Shown: positions 19,731 to 31,288 of the stretch, piece by piece
How the letters are laid out: the number at the start of each line of letters is the position of its first letter
How positions within the stretch are numbered: the stretch's first letter is position 1
Notes under the pieces: model-generated
What the model was told of the DNA's origin: nothing
What the model saw: only the letters and a program-made list of their open reading frames with translations
The model's database searches: none
DNA from: Emiliania huxleyi CCMP1516
Taxonomy: Eukaryota > Haptophyta > Isochrysidales > Noelaerhabdaceae
NCBI RefSeq assembly: GCF_000372725.1
Contig: NW_005200417.1
Span: forward strand, 41,243 to 105,242
Direction: 5' to 3'
Length of the DNA stretch: 64,000 nucleotides
Translations under genes and position numbers: made by a program

Positions 19731-22121
19731 GCCGACGATCGGCCAGCGATCGGCGCGCAACAACCGCACCACACCCTAGCCGCACCACCGCCGCTACTGC
19801 ACACGCCGCGCCGCGCCACACGAGCTGCAATATGTATGTATGTATGTATGTATCCGGTAATTATCCCTTTTATCCGCCGCACATCCACCCGTTTGTCATG
19901 ACAGCACCTCTCCCCCCAACCCCCCCCTCTGGGGCGGCGCGGGGGCCCCCGGAGGCACCGTGCGCCGCGCAGCAGTGCGGAAACGGGGCTCCGGCTCCGC
20001 TAGTCTCAGCTAGCACCGACTTCCCGATTAAGTACGGTTAAGTAGAAAGCAGATTTGGAAAGATCTCGAGGAGTACATACAGATAGACCCTCCAACCATC
20101 AGAAACCTCCAACCTGATCGGTCGTGCTGACCGCCGACAGATCACTCCAGACAGCAGACGAGGCCGACGTCTGCACGCGGCCGGCCGGGCGAGAGGCTTG
20201 ACACGATCCGACCCTGCGAGACCCTGACGCTGCTGCTCTAGCTATCAGACATGCACTGCTGACTGCTGCCACAATGTGCGACCTGTGCTGGCCCACTTGG
20301 CGGCCTTCCCGGTCAGTGGTGAGGCGCAGTTCAGAGCTGTCGATGGCGCGATGCCGCACTGGTCCCACATTGGTGACATGAGACCACCAAGTTTGCCGGT
20401 CCAAGAGAGAGGTACCGGCGCTGTCCTGAGAAGGTGCATGGTCCCTCTTGACTGCCCATGCGCGCGAGGCTGTGTAGGCATAGCCTCGAGAGTGCCAGCA
20501 GCCAATCCGAGGCGACGCGCATTGCGCCAGAAGCGTGCACACGATGGAAGGACACCTTCCTACTGGCCGTACGATCAGGTCGTCACTGAATGCTTGATAC
20601 TAAGGCCGCGAGCTATGCAGGTGATCAATTGTGCATCATGGCACGGTCAGCAGCGCCGACAGGCTGTCGCAAGGCGTGATAGCATGGCCGCAAGTTCGCA
20701 GAATTCCCACGAAAACAAGTAAAACATTGACCAAAAAATCCCGAAAAAATCGGCGCCTGCGGCGGGCCATGGGACCCCATCCCCCCCCCGCATGGACACC
20801 CTCTGGAGTCCCCGCGCCGGCCCAGAGACCCCCCCAGCACGGGAGGGCGAGACAATTGTGGGGTCCCTTACAAGAAGGAATCGACACGCTCCTGTGCTCA
20901 ACCAGTGCTCAACTGCTCACTGCTAAACGCTGCTCACTGCTAAACTGTTGCGCTCTCAATTCACAATTGACAGATTTTACTGCACGGAGATCACTCTCCG
21001 CAAAACCAACAAATTCTTGCCATGTTCCCGAGCTCAGCGGGCGGAGGCTTCAGACGAGACCGACAGTGCCCTCCCACGGCGCGACCCTGACGCGGCGCAG
21101 GCGGAGCACCAAGACGAGGACGAGCATCGCCGCGCACGCTGCCGGTGCTGTGGCCATTGCACCCGCAGCTTCGCGTTCCCGCAAGCCTGCTGCTCGGAAG
21201 TTACCGAAATTGCCATGCACCTCTGGGTCATACGTGTACGACGCTGGCCTGCACGCGCGAGCATCGCCGGGTCAAGACAGCAGCCATGAAGAAGAATGGA
21301 GGGTGTGGTGGCATGCAGGTGACATCTACCTTCCGTCCTCGTAGCTGTAGGTGAGCAGCTCAGAGTACGACAATGCAGTGCCATCATCGCTGCCGGGCGC
21401 CCATGACTCATAGCTATGGTCGGCCTTCCAAGCGGAGTGTCCTCTGCTGCCTGGCAGGCCACGCGAATGCGTTTCGCTTGTCGGAGCGAGCCCGAACGCT
21501 CGGGTGAAGGTGTCGCCAGCCGCATCGAGGAGCCCGCCAGCATAGTCGAGCGAGGCACGAAACCATTCGTCAGCCGCACAGCCAGGGCCGCACGCCTGCC
21601 AGCCGGCCTGCCACGCATCCATTATCGCGCGCTTGACACAACTTTCGCAGCAAACGGTTTTTGTTTACGTTCCGAACGTAAACCAGAACGTTCCAACTCG
21701 ATGGCTAAAGATCGAGGCATGTGGCCCCACTCATTTCAACGTATCGAGCAACTCCGCCCTCCGACCACGCGCCATCTTGGATGGAGGCTGCGCTCCAACC
21801 ACGCCCCCAAGCAAGCCTAGGACAGTCAGGCAGTGTAGATTTCCCACATCTCTCTCTCATGGCGATCGAGTGACCGATAGACGTACCTGCTCCTGCCGAA
21901 GAACTGGGTGTGCCGGCGTGTGTGCTAGTCTGCGCAGACGAGGAAGAATTCTTGTTCGCACAAAAACCCCTTGCGGTACCAGCCCGAACCTGTGTCAGTG
22001 CTACAACAAATAAATAAAACGGACACCCCAAGCTAGCGCTGGGTCGAGGACAGACACGAGGGTTCAGTTGTTTTTTTTCGCTCGGCTGGACTGGCACACA
22101 CACCGGCACACCAAGCCGAGA
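19731..22121. other. Gene-poor, lower-GC interval
   Basis: About 2.4 kb without a gene I can name. It contains an (ATGT)n microsatellite at 19831-19853 and C-runs near 19911-19930 and 20771-20790. The best small frame is listed separately (21326-21622). Confidence 0.45.
21326..21622 (-). CDS. Hypothetical 98-residue protein
   Basis: An ATG-initiated frame begins MDAWQAGWQACGPG and ends LLTYSYEDGR. Its composition is balanced (several Trp/Tyr, Asp/Glu), unlike the Arg/Pro-rich shadow frames around it. No homology, intron or promoter motif was recognised. An overlapping longer frame on the same strand is Arg-rich and less plausible. It may be spurious. Confidence 0.22.
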   Translation of the reverse strand: MDAWQAGWQACGPGCAADEWFRASLDYAGGLLDAAGDTFTRAFGLAPTSETHSRGLPGSRGHSAWKADHSYESWAPGSDDGTALSYSELLTYSYEDGR

Positions 22122-25100
22122 ATGCCGGCGTCAGCAGCCGACGAGTTCGAGCCGCCCACTGAGCTCGAGGTCCAGGTCCTGGGACACCTGCTCGGCAATC
22201 TCTCGAGCGCGGCGCTCCTCCTCCTCGGCTGGCTGACCTTCCAGCTCTGGCGCGACTACATCTCGACCATCCTCGCCGCGTTCATCGTGTCGCAGGCGAT
22301 GCGGCGCATGCGCGAGCGGATGGTCTCCGATGTCCGCTCCCTGCGGGCGCCCTCGGAAGCGCCGCTCCTCCGTCGCGTCGGCAGCGCGAGCTTGCGGCAC
22401 GCGTGGGCGTGCCCTCCGCTGCTGCTGCTCGCCGTGGTGGTGCCGCTGCTGCTGCTCGCGGACTACACCTCCTGGGGGTGGGTCGGCACCGCGTGCGCCA
22501 GCGCCGTGGCGGTGGTGGTGGTGCCCGTCTGGCTGCTCGACCGGCGACTCCTCTCGTACACGGCGCTCCTATTCCTAGTCACTTTAAGACTTCCAAGACT
22601 CTTCCTAGACACTTCCTAGACTCCTCTCTACACGGCGCTCCTGGCCCCCTCTCCAAACCCGAGCCCGAGCCCGAGCCCGAGCCCGAAGCCTAGGCGCTCC
22701 TCTCGGACGAGAGCCTGGTCACGCTCGCGCTCGTCGGCCTGGTCTCGCTCGTCGCGTGCGTGAGCCTCGTGCTGCTGCTCCACTCTCTGGTCGACCTCGC
22801 CCTCCTGCTCGGACACTCGTCCGAGTGGACCCGGGCACACGCTCGCCTCGCCGCCCGCCCGTCCTCCCCTCGCGCCGGACACGTCGGGCTCGCTCCCTGT
22901 AGGCGCGGGTGGCGTCGGACGACGACGTGGCTGCGGCCGTCGAGCAGGCGGCTTGCGCTACGGGCCGCCTGCGGGTCGGGGAGGGTCGGGGGTCGGGGTG
23001 GGTCGGCGGTCGGACACCCGGCTGCTTCAGAGAGACGGCTGCAGATGCGGAGGAGACGCTTGCGGCTGCGGAGCGACGCCCCCACTTGTCATCCGGCCCG
23101 CCGCCCCACTCTCGCCCTCCCCCGGCCCCGCACCCCCGGCCCCGCACCCCCGGCCGCGCAGGTCCTCTCGAGCGGGCGGTCGGTCGTCTACTCCGGCATC
23201 GCAACGCTCTCCGAGGAGCGGGCCTCCGCGCTGCCGGTAGACTGCCGGGACACGTGTCCATGACACGCCCGAGGCATGTGCCGTAGGCGGACCCGCGCTG
23301 GTCCGGCGAGGGGGCCGTCCGCCGCCAGCCAACTTGTCGCGCGGGCAGCGTCGCGTCACGCCGCTCTCGCGGTGGCTCGAGTAGGCGCGGCACGCGTGCC
23401 GCGGCTGGGACGCCTCTCTGAGCCGTCTCTGAGCCGAGTCTGAGCCGAGTCTGAGCGCTCCTCCAGGCGCGAGCCGCGTGCTGCAGCTGCTCGAGTCGGG
23501 CCGTAACACCACCGAGGTGCTGGGCGCGGTGTCTGCGGTGACGCGAGCCTTCTCGCCGCACCCGCAGCTGTGAGCAGCAGCTCTCGACGCCTCACGCTGT
23601 GAGAAGGTGATGCGAGACTTCTTCCCGCACTCGCCCGTCCTGCGCGAGGGAGACGCGCTCGACCGGCTCCTCCTCCTCCTCGCGGGCGGCCTCTCCTCTG
23701 GAGGAGGCCTCTCCTCTGGAGGAGGCCTCTCCTCTGGCCACTCCGACCGCGCCGCGAGGCTCGGAGGGCGGCAGCTCGCCCCGACCTGGCGGGGGGTGGT
23801 GCACGCCTTCGGAGAGCTGCGCCAAGAGGTGCAGCCGCAGCCTTCCCCCCTCCCTCCCCCCCTCCCCCCGCCCCGTGCGGAACCGCCCCCCGCCCCCTCC
23901 CCGCAGCTGCCGTCCCTCCTCGGCTACCTCTCTCCCGACGGCCTGTGGGCGGCGTGGCAGCGCACCGGCGAGCACGGCTCCGCGGCGGCGCTCCTCCTCG
24001 TCTCGCTGCTGCTGCGGCTGCTCTATGCCGTCTACTTCATCCTCTCGCTCGGCCTCTCGACCCTCGTCTGCCTCACGATGACCTTCTACATGCTTGCCGC
24101 CGAGCAAGACGCCGTCTCGCGCATCTTCGCGACCGTCGCGCCGCGCGTGTCCGAGAGGCGCGTCGAGGAGATCCGAGGCGCCGCCCGCACCCGCCCTCCA
24201 TGCCGCCCTCCCGCCGCCCTCCCGCCGCGGCATGCGACACGTGCCCCGACGGCGCCGTCCTGCAGGCACCATCGAGGCGGTCCTGCTGGTGCCGATCGAC
24301 TCCGCCGCCCGCAACGCTTGCGCCACCCTCCTCCTCTTTCGCGTGATGCGGGTGCCGTACGCGCACCTGGCGGCGATGCTCTCGGTCGTCTTCACGCTCT
24401 TCCCGCTCACATACTCGTTCCTCGCGTGCGTGCCTTGGGTGGGCGGCCTCGTCGCCTCGGGCAGGCATGCGGAGGGCCTCCTCCTCCTCCTCTCGATGGC
24501 GCGCCTCTCCTCGCCCGCCCGCGTCGCTGCGCCCCCCCCCCCTCTCAACCGCACGCCGGCGAGCAGGCGCTCTTCTTCACCATCTCGGACCTCTACGCCG
24601 AGCGGCGGCTGCAGCAGCAGGCCGACGCCTCGCACGGCCGCCCGCTCCGTCGCCCCTCCCGCGCACCCGCCCTCCCGCGCACCCGCCCTCCCGCGCACCC
24701 GCCCTCCCCTCTCCAGGCCGGCGTCTCGCAGTACGTCAACGGCTTCTCGCTCGTGCTCGGCGTGTACATGTTTGGCCTGCAGGGCCTCCTCTTCGGGCCG
24801 CTGCTCGTCTGCGGCGCGAAGCGCATGTACGAGTACACCGGCCACATCATACAGCAGGCGGAGCTCGGGGAGGCCTCGCGGCCGGCCGGAGGCAGCGACA
24901 GCGACAGCGACGACGATGCAGAGTGCGCCGCGGCGGCCGCCGCGAGCGCCGTGCCCGTTCGAGCGCGCCTCTCGGGCTCTCGGGGCGGCAGCCCCCGCAT
25001 CGAGCGGCGCGGCTCAGGCGCGCAGTCGCCAGTCCCGACCAGGGCCCCGACCAGGACGGCGGCGGCAAAGGACGCCGCGGACGCGGCGGCGGCAGCGGCA

Positions 25101-25760
25101 GCGGCGGCGGCGGCGAGACAGGCGAGCCAGGTGTGCGCGGAGGCTGCGGTGCGGCAGAGCGAGCCTCCAGGGCTGGAGAGCCGCGGCTCCATCGAGGTGC
25201 TCTCCCGCGAGGCGCTCAAGACGATGCGCCGCTTCTCCTTCTTCTCGCCGCCCTCGCGCCTCGGCGGCGCGCGCCGCGCCCCGGGCGCCGCGCCGCGCCC
25301 CGACGTCGCCGATGCCGGAGCCGCCTCGGCGCGTCTCTTCGACGTGTGCGTGCGCTGCGACGGCTCGCACGGCCAGTGCATCCGCCTCTCGGTGTGCCCC
25401 GAGACCGAGTGGGACGACCTGCTCTCTTGCGTGACGGACCGGCTCCGCCGGCTCGGCTTCACCGCGCCGGCGCAGGCGGCGGTCGCCCTCCGCGCCGCGG
25501 GGGGGCTGCTCGTGGCGAGCGCGAGCGACTTGCGGCCTAACGAGGTCCTCGACGCGGAGATCCGCGACGGGGCGACGCCGCGTAGGACATCGCTAGACTT
25601 CCGCCTCGCTGCCGACAGCAGCAATGGCAGCGCGGCGGAGGCGATGGCCGCTGCCGTGGCAAGTGCGCCCGTCACGGCGTCACCATCAGGCAGGGGCACG
25701 CCCGACACACCGAGCGCTTCCCCTGCGTTCGGAACGCGGCCGACGCAGTTGACTCTTTAA
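22122..25760 (+). CDS. TMEM245-like (AI-2E transporter superfamily) multi-pass protein with long C-terminal extension
   Basis: This is a membrane protein of the TMEM245/AI-2E exporter type; its substrate is unknown. Exon 1 is 22122-22562, exon 2 is 22694-22834, exon 3 is 22903-22947, and several short exons follow to about 23560. From 23607 the frame carries SLLLRLLYAVYFILSLGLSTL and MTFYMLAAEQDAVSRIF. It then has the conserved C-terminal helices AIEAVLLVPIDSA-type, YAHLAAMLSVVFTLFPL, WVGGLVASGRHAEG and NGFSLVLGVYMFGLQGLLFGP (the GLxGxxxGP signature), interrupted by introns near 24170-24270, 24515-24565 and 24635-24720. After the last helix come about 290 further residues: Ser/Asp-rich, Ala-rich, then a compact block (VCPETEWDDLLSCVTDRL; ALRAAGGLLVASASDL) resembling a ubiquitin-like fold. 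Mapped donors are GC. Confidence 0.75.
22548..22707. repeat. Intron filler flanked by direct repeats (TMEM245-like gene)
   Basis: CTCCTCTCGTACACGGCGCT (22549-22568) recurs at 22621-22641 with one base missing, and GCGCTCCTCTCGG recurs at 22694. Two fillers lie between: a CTTCCTAG/GACACTTCC-rich one and a (GAGCCC)n one. The intron (22563-22693) starts GCGCTCCT and the next exon also starts GCGCTCCT. Confidence 0.88.
23690..23745. repeat. 17-bp in-frame minisatellite (GGAGGAGGCCTCTCCTCT)
   Basis: Three copies lie within the open frame of the TMEM245-like gene, coding LSSGGG-type repeats. The 18-base step keeps the frame. Confidence 0.7.
24655..24715. repeat. 14-bp minisatellite (CTCCCGCGCACCCGC)n in an intron
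   Basis: About four tandem copies fill the intron just before the exon coding GVSQYVNGFSLVLG. Confidence 0.75.
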
Positions 25761-26020
25761 GCTGCGCATGGGAGTCGCGCCGGGAGAGAAGTCTCCGCGT
25801 GTGCGCAGTATCTCTGTTTTCTTAAAAAGGCGGCCCCCGCCGCAGCCCGCACACTGCTCACTGGCGCACACATGTCACACATCAATTTTTTTGCGGCGCA
25901 GGATGATAGGATCTTAGATATTTTCATGTGATTCATGTGCTGAGAGACAGTGAGAGCCGAGTCCGAAGAAGGCCCTATGCCAAGAACCGAACTGGCGCGC
26001 CGCTCACTATATGCCATATA

Positions 26021-29000
26021 TCAAAAGAGGAACGAGCCCTTGGACATCTTGCGGGCCCGCGCTTTCTGCAGCTCGTTGTGCTCCTGGGGTGAGAGGCCGA
26101 GGAGCGCGGCGATCACCTGGAACACCGCCTCCGACTCGGTCTCGTCCATCGAAATGTATTTGCATACCACCTGCTTGAGGTGCTCAAGGCCGCCAGCGTC
26201 CGTCTCCCGCCACACGCGTAGCGCCTCGCGCGCCTCCCTCGCCCCGCTGCGCGCCTCGCGGAGTTGCCGGCGCAGCGCTGCGACCTCTGAAGCTGTACTG
26301 CCGCGGCCCCCGCCGCCGTTCGCTGCCGCCGCCTCCGCCGCGGGCGCCTTGTCCCCCTCGACGGCCACCGACGCGCGCAACCGGCTGAGCTCCGCCTCGC
26401 GCTCGTCCAGCATCGCGACGGACTGCCTCTTCAGCTCGAGCAGCTTGTCTCGCATCGGCGTCAGCTTGGCCTAGGGACCATCGCATGGAGGTTGAGACAC
26501 GGCCGCCACTCTCCGCGACGGCGCCGCCCCGCCCCGCCTGCGACTCGGCTAGCCTCCGCTCGAGCTCCTGCATCCGCGCCTCGTACGCCGCCGCGCGCGC
26601 CGCGTGCGCCTCCTCCGCACCGCGCACCGCCGCCGCGCGATCGGCGGCCGCCGCATCCCGGTCCGCCGCCAGCTGCTCGACCGCCGCGGCGAGCTCGCCC
26701 TTTGCCTACGCGCGGAAGGCGCAAGCGTGAGGGGCGCAACGCCCCCGGCGGCTACCGGGCCCGCTTCCGGCCCGGCCGCGAGGGCCCACCTCCTCGAGGG
26801 CGATCTCGAGCCGCGCGCGCTCCTCCTCGCCTGCGGCGGCGGCAGTGGCGGCCGCCTCCTCGACGGCCTCGGCCGTGGCAGCGGAGGCGGTGGCGGCGGC
26901 GGCCGCCACCTCGTGCGCCGCCGCCGCCTTCAAAGCGCCCAGCTCTGTGCGGAGGGCCTCTGCCTCCTGCGGCGGCGGGGATGGCGGGTGAGGGGCGTCG
27001 GACAGGGTGGCCGCAGGAAGGGCGCAGGCGGAGAGGCGCCTGCTCGCGCAGCAGCACCTCTTGCGAGTGGCGCCCCCTCGCCGCCGCAGCCTCCTCGAGC
27101 TGCGCGCGGTCGGCGGCGACCGCGGCTCGCGCGGCATCTCGCTCCCTCAGCGCCGCATCCCGCTCCGCGACGGTCTGCGCCAGCTGCGCCTTGAGCTCGC
27201 CGCCGCGTGTGAGAATCTTGAGCCGCGCCGCTTCAGCGGCCTCCGCCGCCGTCTGCGCCGCGGCGGCGGCCGTCGCCTGCTCCTCCGCCTTGGCCTCCGC
27301 CTCGGCCAGAGCCGCCTCCGCTGCCGCAGCGGCGCTGCGCCCCTCCCGGTCAGCCGCCGCGATCTTCGACTCCGCCGCCGCCGCCGCCGCCGCCGCCTCT
27401 GCCCGCGCCTCATCCGCCTCCTGACGCCACTGCGCCGCCTCGGCCACGGCGGCCTGCAGCTCGGCGGCCTGCAGCTTCGCCGCCGAGCCGTCCACCTCGG
27501 CGGCTCCCGCCGCCGCCACTGCCGCCGCCGCCGCCGCCGCCGCCTCCTCCACGAGCGCTCTGCCTTCGGCCCGCGCCGCCTCGAGCGCCGCCTCGTGCTC
27601 CGCCCGCTGCGCCTCTTCTCTCGCGAGCAGCGCGTCCTTCTCCTCCTGCAGCGCCGCGTGCTGCGCCTCGGCTCGCTCGGCGCGACGTGCCGCCTCGCCC
27701 TCGTTCGCCTTGGCCGCCGCAGCCGCCGCCTGCGCCTGAGTGACCCGCGCCTCGACCGACACCGCCGACGCCGCCTCCGCCTCCGCAGCCGCGCGCGCCT
27801 CGCTCAGCTCCGCGCCGGCGGTGTCGAGCCTCGCCTTGGCCGCCTCGAGCTCGGCGCGCACCTGCCGGGGGAGTGGAGGGAGAGCGGCGGGGCGGGATCG
27901 GGTGCGCGCGCGGGGGGGGTAAGGGGTTCGGGGCTCTTCGCCGGCAAACCTCCTCCAGCTGGGCTCGCGCGGCGCTCAGCTCCGCCTCGGAGGCGGATCG
28001 CGCGGACGCCTCCCTCGCGCTCCTCTCGGCGACGCTCTCTTCCGCCGCGGCGGCTGCCGCGCCCGCCTTCGCCTCCTGTGCCTCGAGCGCAGCCTCAGCC
28101 TCCGCCCGCGCCCTCTGCGCCGCCGCCAGCTCCGCCCGCAAGCCGTCAGCCTCGGCCGCCGCCGCCTCCGCCGCCGCCGCGCGCGCACTCGCAGCGCTGC
28201 TCGCCGCCGCCGCCTCGGCGGCCACCGTCTCGACCGCCGCCGCCGCGCGCGTCTCCGCCGCGTCGCGCGCTTCCGCCGCCGCCGCCGCCGCCGCCTCGGC
28301 CGCCGCCGCCCGTGCCGTCGCCTCGTTGCCTGCATTCTCCGCCTCGGCTGCGGCCGCCTTGGCCGCCGCCGCCTGCGCCTCTGCGATGCCCTTGGCCTCG
28401 CTCGCCTCGGCCGCCGCTTCGGAGGCCGCCATTGCACGGGCCTCCGCCACCCCGCGCGCCTCCTCTGCCTCGGCCGCGGCCGCCTCTGCCGCAACCGCCC
28501 GCGCCGCCGCCGCGCTGCACGTGGCCGCCGCCTCCGCCGCCGCGGCCTCTGCGGACGCCGCGCGCGCCTCCGCCGCCGCCGTGCCGGACGCGCCGTCCGC
28601 CGCCGCCGCCGCCGCCGCGGCGGCGGCGGCGGCACGCGCCTCGGCCAGCTGCGCCTCCGCCTCCGCCGCCGCCCGCCGCTCCGCCTCCTCGGCTCGCTCC
28701 GTCGCGGCTCTGGCCCTGTCCTCCGCCTCCGTGGCAGCGCGCGACTCCGCCTCGGCGCGCGCCTCGGCCGCCTCCACCGCCTCGCGGGTGCGACGCAGCG
28801 CCTAATTAATAGTTAATTAATAGTCCATTAATAGTTAATTAATAGCCTCCCACCGCCTCGTGGGTGCGGCGCAGCGCCTCCTCCGCCGCACCCAGGCTCG
28901 CCCCCGCCTCGGCGAGCTTCTTCGCCTAAAAAGACGGCTCCGAGAAGACTGCGGACGAAGACAAGGCTGCAGAGTGAGGCGTCTTTCTCCGCAGAGTGGC

Positions 29001-30119
29001 CAGCCAGCTCCACGCCTGAGGGCCAGCCAGCTACTACTGCTGCTGCTGCTGCTACTGCTGCCGCGCCTACCTACCTCTACCTACCTCCCCCGCGCCTGAG
29101 GCCCAGCCAGCTCCGCACGCAGCTCCGACACCGCGCTGGCGGAGGCGTCGGCGCGCTCCACAGCGGCCGCCGCCTCGTCCTGCGCCTTGGCACAGAGGGC
29201 GCGCTCCGCCCGCGCAGCCTCCTCTGCCGCCCTCGCTTCCGCAGAGGCGGCGGCCGCCGCCGCCTCGGCCGTCGCCGCTCGCCGCTCCGCCGCCGCCTCC
29301 GCGGAGGCGGCGTCGCGCGCCTTGTCGGCGGCGGCCTTGCCTTCGGCAGCGGCTTGGGCGGCGGCCGCCTGCTCCTTCTCCAGCGAGGCGCGCAGCGAAG
29401 CGAGCTCCATCATCAGCCCGAGCGACTCATCGTTGGGCGAGCTGGGCGGAGCTGCTGCTGCCTGCCGAAGCGCGCCAACCTCCGCCCGCAGCGCCTCCGC
29501 CTCCGCCCTGGCGGCCGCGAGCTGGCCGTGCAGGTCTTTGTTGCCGCCGCCTCCGCCGCCGCCGCCTCCTCCTCCGCCGCCTCCTCCTCCTCCTCCGCCC
29601 GGCGGTGTGAGCAGGTTGGCTTGGCCGAGGTCGTCAGCCGGCGGCTGAGGCGGAGCTCGCTGGGTGGAGGGCGCGCGACCGCCGGGGACCACCCCAAGCC
29701 GCTCCTCCATGTCGGGCTCGTCAGGAAGCTCGCGCGGTGGCGGCGGATCGCCCGGGAAGAGGACATCCGCCTCGAGAGCACCGGCTGCGTTCACCGCCTG
29801 CCGCGACAGCGATTCAGCCTGTGCTGCCGCCGCATGCGTCACGGCAGCCGCCTGCTCCGCCGCCTGCTCCGCCGCCTCCTGCAGCGCCGCGGCCTGCGGG
29901 ACGGGTGGATGCGTGGCTCATCGGGGTGGCGGAGGTAGGCCTCGCGTGTGCTTTTTTGCGCACCTGCTTGGCTGCCGCCGCGCGCGCAGCATCCGCAACG
30001 GAGTTGAGATCGTTTAGGTCGACGGGCAGCGCGTCCTGCGCTGACTTGGCCGCCTTGGCTGCAGCGTCGGTGAGCGAGGAGAGGGCGGACCAGCCATCGG
30101 ACGTGGACGATGGCCACAT
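26021..30119 (-). CDS. Ala-rich coiled-coil golgin with C-terminal GRIP domain
   Basis: This is a predicted trans-Golgi tether. The start MWPSSTSDGWSALSSLTDAA is amphipathic. The body is thousands of bases of Ala/Glu/Arg-rich heptad coiled coil (for example AEARAAAEAAAAEAA types), and the end carries a GRIP domain: LKQVVCKYISMDETESEAVF, then QVIAALLGLSPQE, with the conserved Tyr that binds Arl1. The first intron (about 29900-29963, AAGCAG|GTGCGC to CCGCAG|GCC) is GT-AG; another at about 28802-28880 is GC-AG. Several more introns (near 26460-26710, 26790-27000, 27860-27955, 28925-29100) interrupt the coil and I have not fixed their ends. A Gly run (about 29545-29605) and a Pro-rich stretch follow the N-terminal helix. 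The antisense strand is open over long distances because of GCC/GCG codons, not because it is coding. Confidence 0.8.
28771..28880. repeat. AT-rich filler flanked by about 33-bp direct repeats (golgin intron)
   Basis: CCTCCACCGCCTCGCGGG... (28771-28803) and CCTCCCACCGCCTCGTGG... (28846-28880) enclose TTAATTAATAG units. On the gene strand the likely intron begins GCGCTGCGCCGCACCC and the next exon begins GCGCTGCGTCGCACCC, so splicing AG|GC to AG|GC restores one copy (AEE|ALRRTREAVEA). Confidence 0.88.
28994..29119. repeat. CTG/CTAC-rich filler flanked by GCCTGAGGSCCAGCCAGCT copies
   Basis: Three related copies (28996-29011, 29014-29032, 29094-29112) flank (TGC)n and (CTAC)n filler in a golgin intron. 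Confidence 0.75.
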
Positions 30120-30162
30120 TCAGCGCAAAAGCCGCAAGCGGCGCACGGCCGACTGTGTCAAG

Positions 30163-30172
30163 AAAAGAATTC
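30163..30172 (-). promoter_or_regulatory. GAATTCTTTT element upstream of the golgin gene
   Basis: The minus strand reads GAATTCTTTTC about 44 bases before the ATG at 30119. It is the same element and orientation as at the PLP-homeostasis, F-box/RCC1 and SDR genes. Confidence 0.35.
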
Positions 30173-30645
30173 GTCTGCCGCGGTTCATCTTCGCCGGCCT
30201 GCCCTCCCTCTCGCCTTTCTTTTCTATTTTGAAGACACACAGCCCCGGCACAGGTCGCTCTGAACCACTGACTTGCTTCCGTTCGTCCACACCCTCGTTT
30301 TCGGTTTTTGGAGAGAGAATTGTAAGAGAAAGTTGTTTGTTGTTGATTCCACCACGAGACTCAAAGAGGTTTATGTGCAAGAGTCAATTTGGAGGCCCAC
30401 CTTCTCCCATTTGTGCGGTGGGGACGCCTGCACGCCTCTGGCTGGGCGCCACTCACTCTCATCCAGGATGCACTCATCTGAGAGAAAGACATCTCTCACC
30501 CCCGTCTCTCTTCTCATCTGTCCCTGCCTGGGATTCATACATGATTCACACGCGCGCGCGGTGCACCGAAGTCCAAAGAGCTGGCGCGTGTGAGTTTGGC
30601 CGCTCGCGGGCTATATAGCGAGGAGAAGGGTGTGCGGTTCGCTCC
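30173..30645. other. Intergenic, golgin 5' flank and FKBP 3' flank
   Basis: No gene was recognised. A short TATA-like GCTATATAGC palindrome lies at 30609-30618, beyond the FKBP stop; its role is unclear. Confidence 0.35.
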
Positions 30646-31288
30646 TCAGCGCGCGTACCTCTCGAGGTGAAAGTGGCCCTCGAGCCAGAAGGCGCCGAGG
30701 GCGAAGGTGGCGAGCGCGACAACGCCAAAGAGCGTGCGGCACACCTCTCGGCCGAGCAGCCTCTCCTCGCTGACGATGCCGAGCAGGGACACCTCGAGTG
30801 TGAGCCGCGCGTCGGGCGGCACGCCGGCCGCGCCCTCGTGCCCCGCGGCAAAATCGCTGTGGCAAGAGATGAGGGCGCGCTCGCCCACCCTCATCGAGAC
30901 AAGGCCGAGATCGCCACCTGTCCCGTACAGCTCGCGCATCCCAAGCGTCACCTCGGTCGAGTCGCCGGGCGAGCTGGCGACGACCTTGCCGTCGTCGAGC
31001 TGCGCAAAACGTATAGGCGGGGGCGGACACGGTGAGGGACGGGTGGTCTGGCCGGCAAGGCATGGGTGGCGCAGCGCGACTGGGCATTGGCGTGGAGTGG
31101 CCGGTGGCGGCGGGATGGGAGCGGAGGCAGGCAGAGGCGGCGGGCGCGACAACCATGGCCATAAACTTGACGCGAAGCCTGTCGCCCATCTTCGGGCGTT
31201 GACCCTCGCCGACAACGCGTATCGTCTTGGCGACGCCGACGCCGCCATCCCGCGTTCGCTCTAGCACGTGGACCGCGTCCTTGTTCAT
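30646..31288 (-). CDS. FKBP-type peptidyl-prolyl isomerase-like protein with C-terminal membrane anchor
   Basis: Two exons (31288-31154 and 30999-30646) give 162 residues. The FKBP fold is shown by GQRPKMGDRLRVKF, LDDGKVVASS, the helix MRVGERALISCHSDFA and the strand DARLTLEVSLLGI. A hydrophobic tail (LFGVVALATFALGAFWLEGHF) anchors it, most likely in the ER. Several aromatic active-site residues of human FKBP12 appear to be absent, so isomerase activity is doubtful. The 154-nt intron is GT-AG (ATG|GTTGTC to GCGCAG|CTCGAC), and the joined VKFMAMLDDGKVVASS aligns without a gap to the family. ATG at 31288 is chosen because upstream in-frame residues are not conserved. Confidence 0.8.

Noticed and set aside
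26100..29640. Long antisense open frames (up to 600 codons) over the golgin gene
   Set aside because: They are Arg/Pro/Ala-rich mirror images of GCC/GCG codons. The minus strand has the GRIP domain, the golgin start and consistent splice sites.
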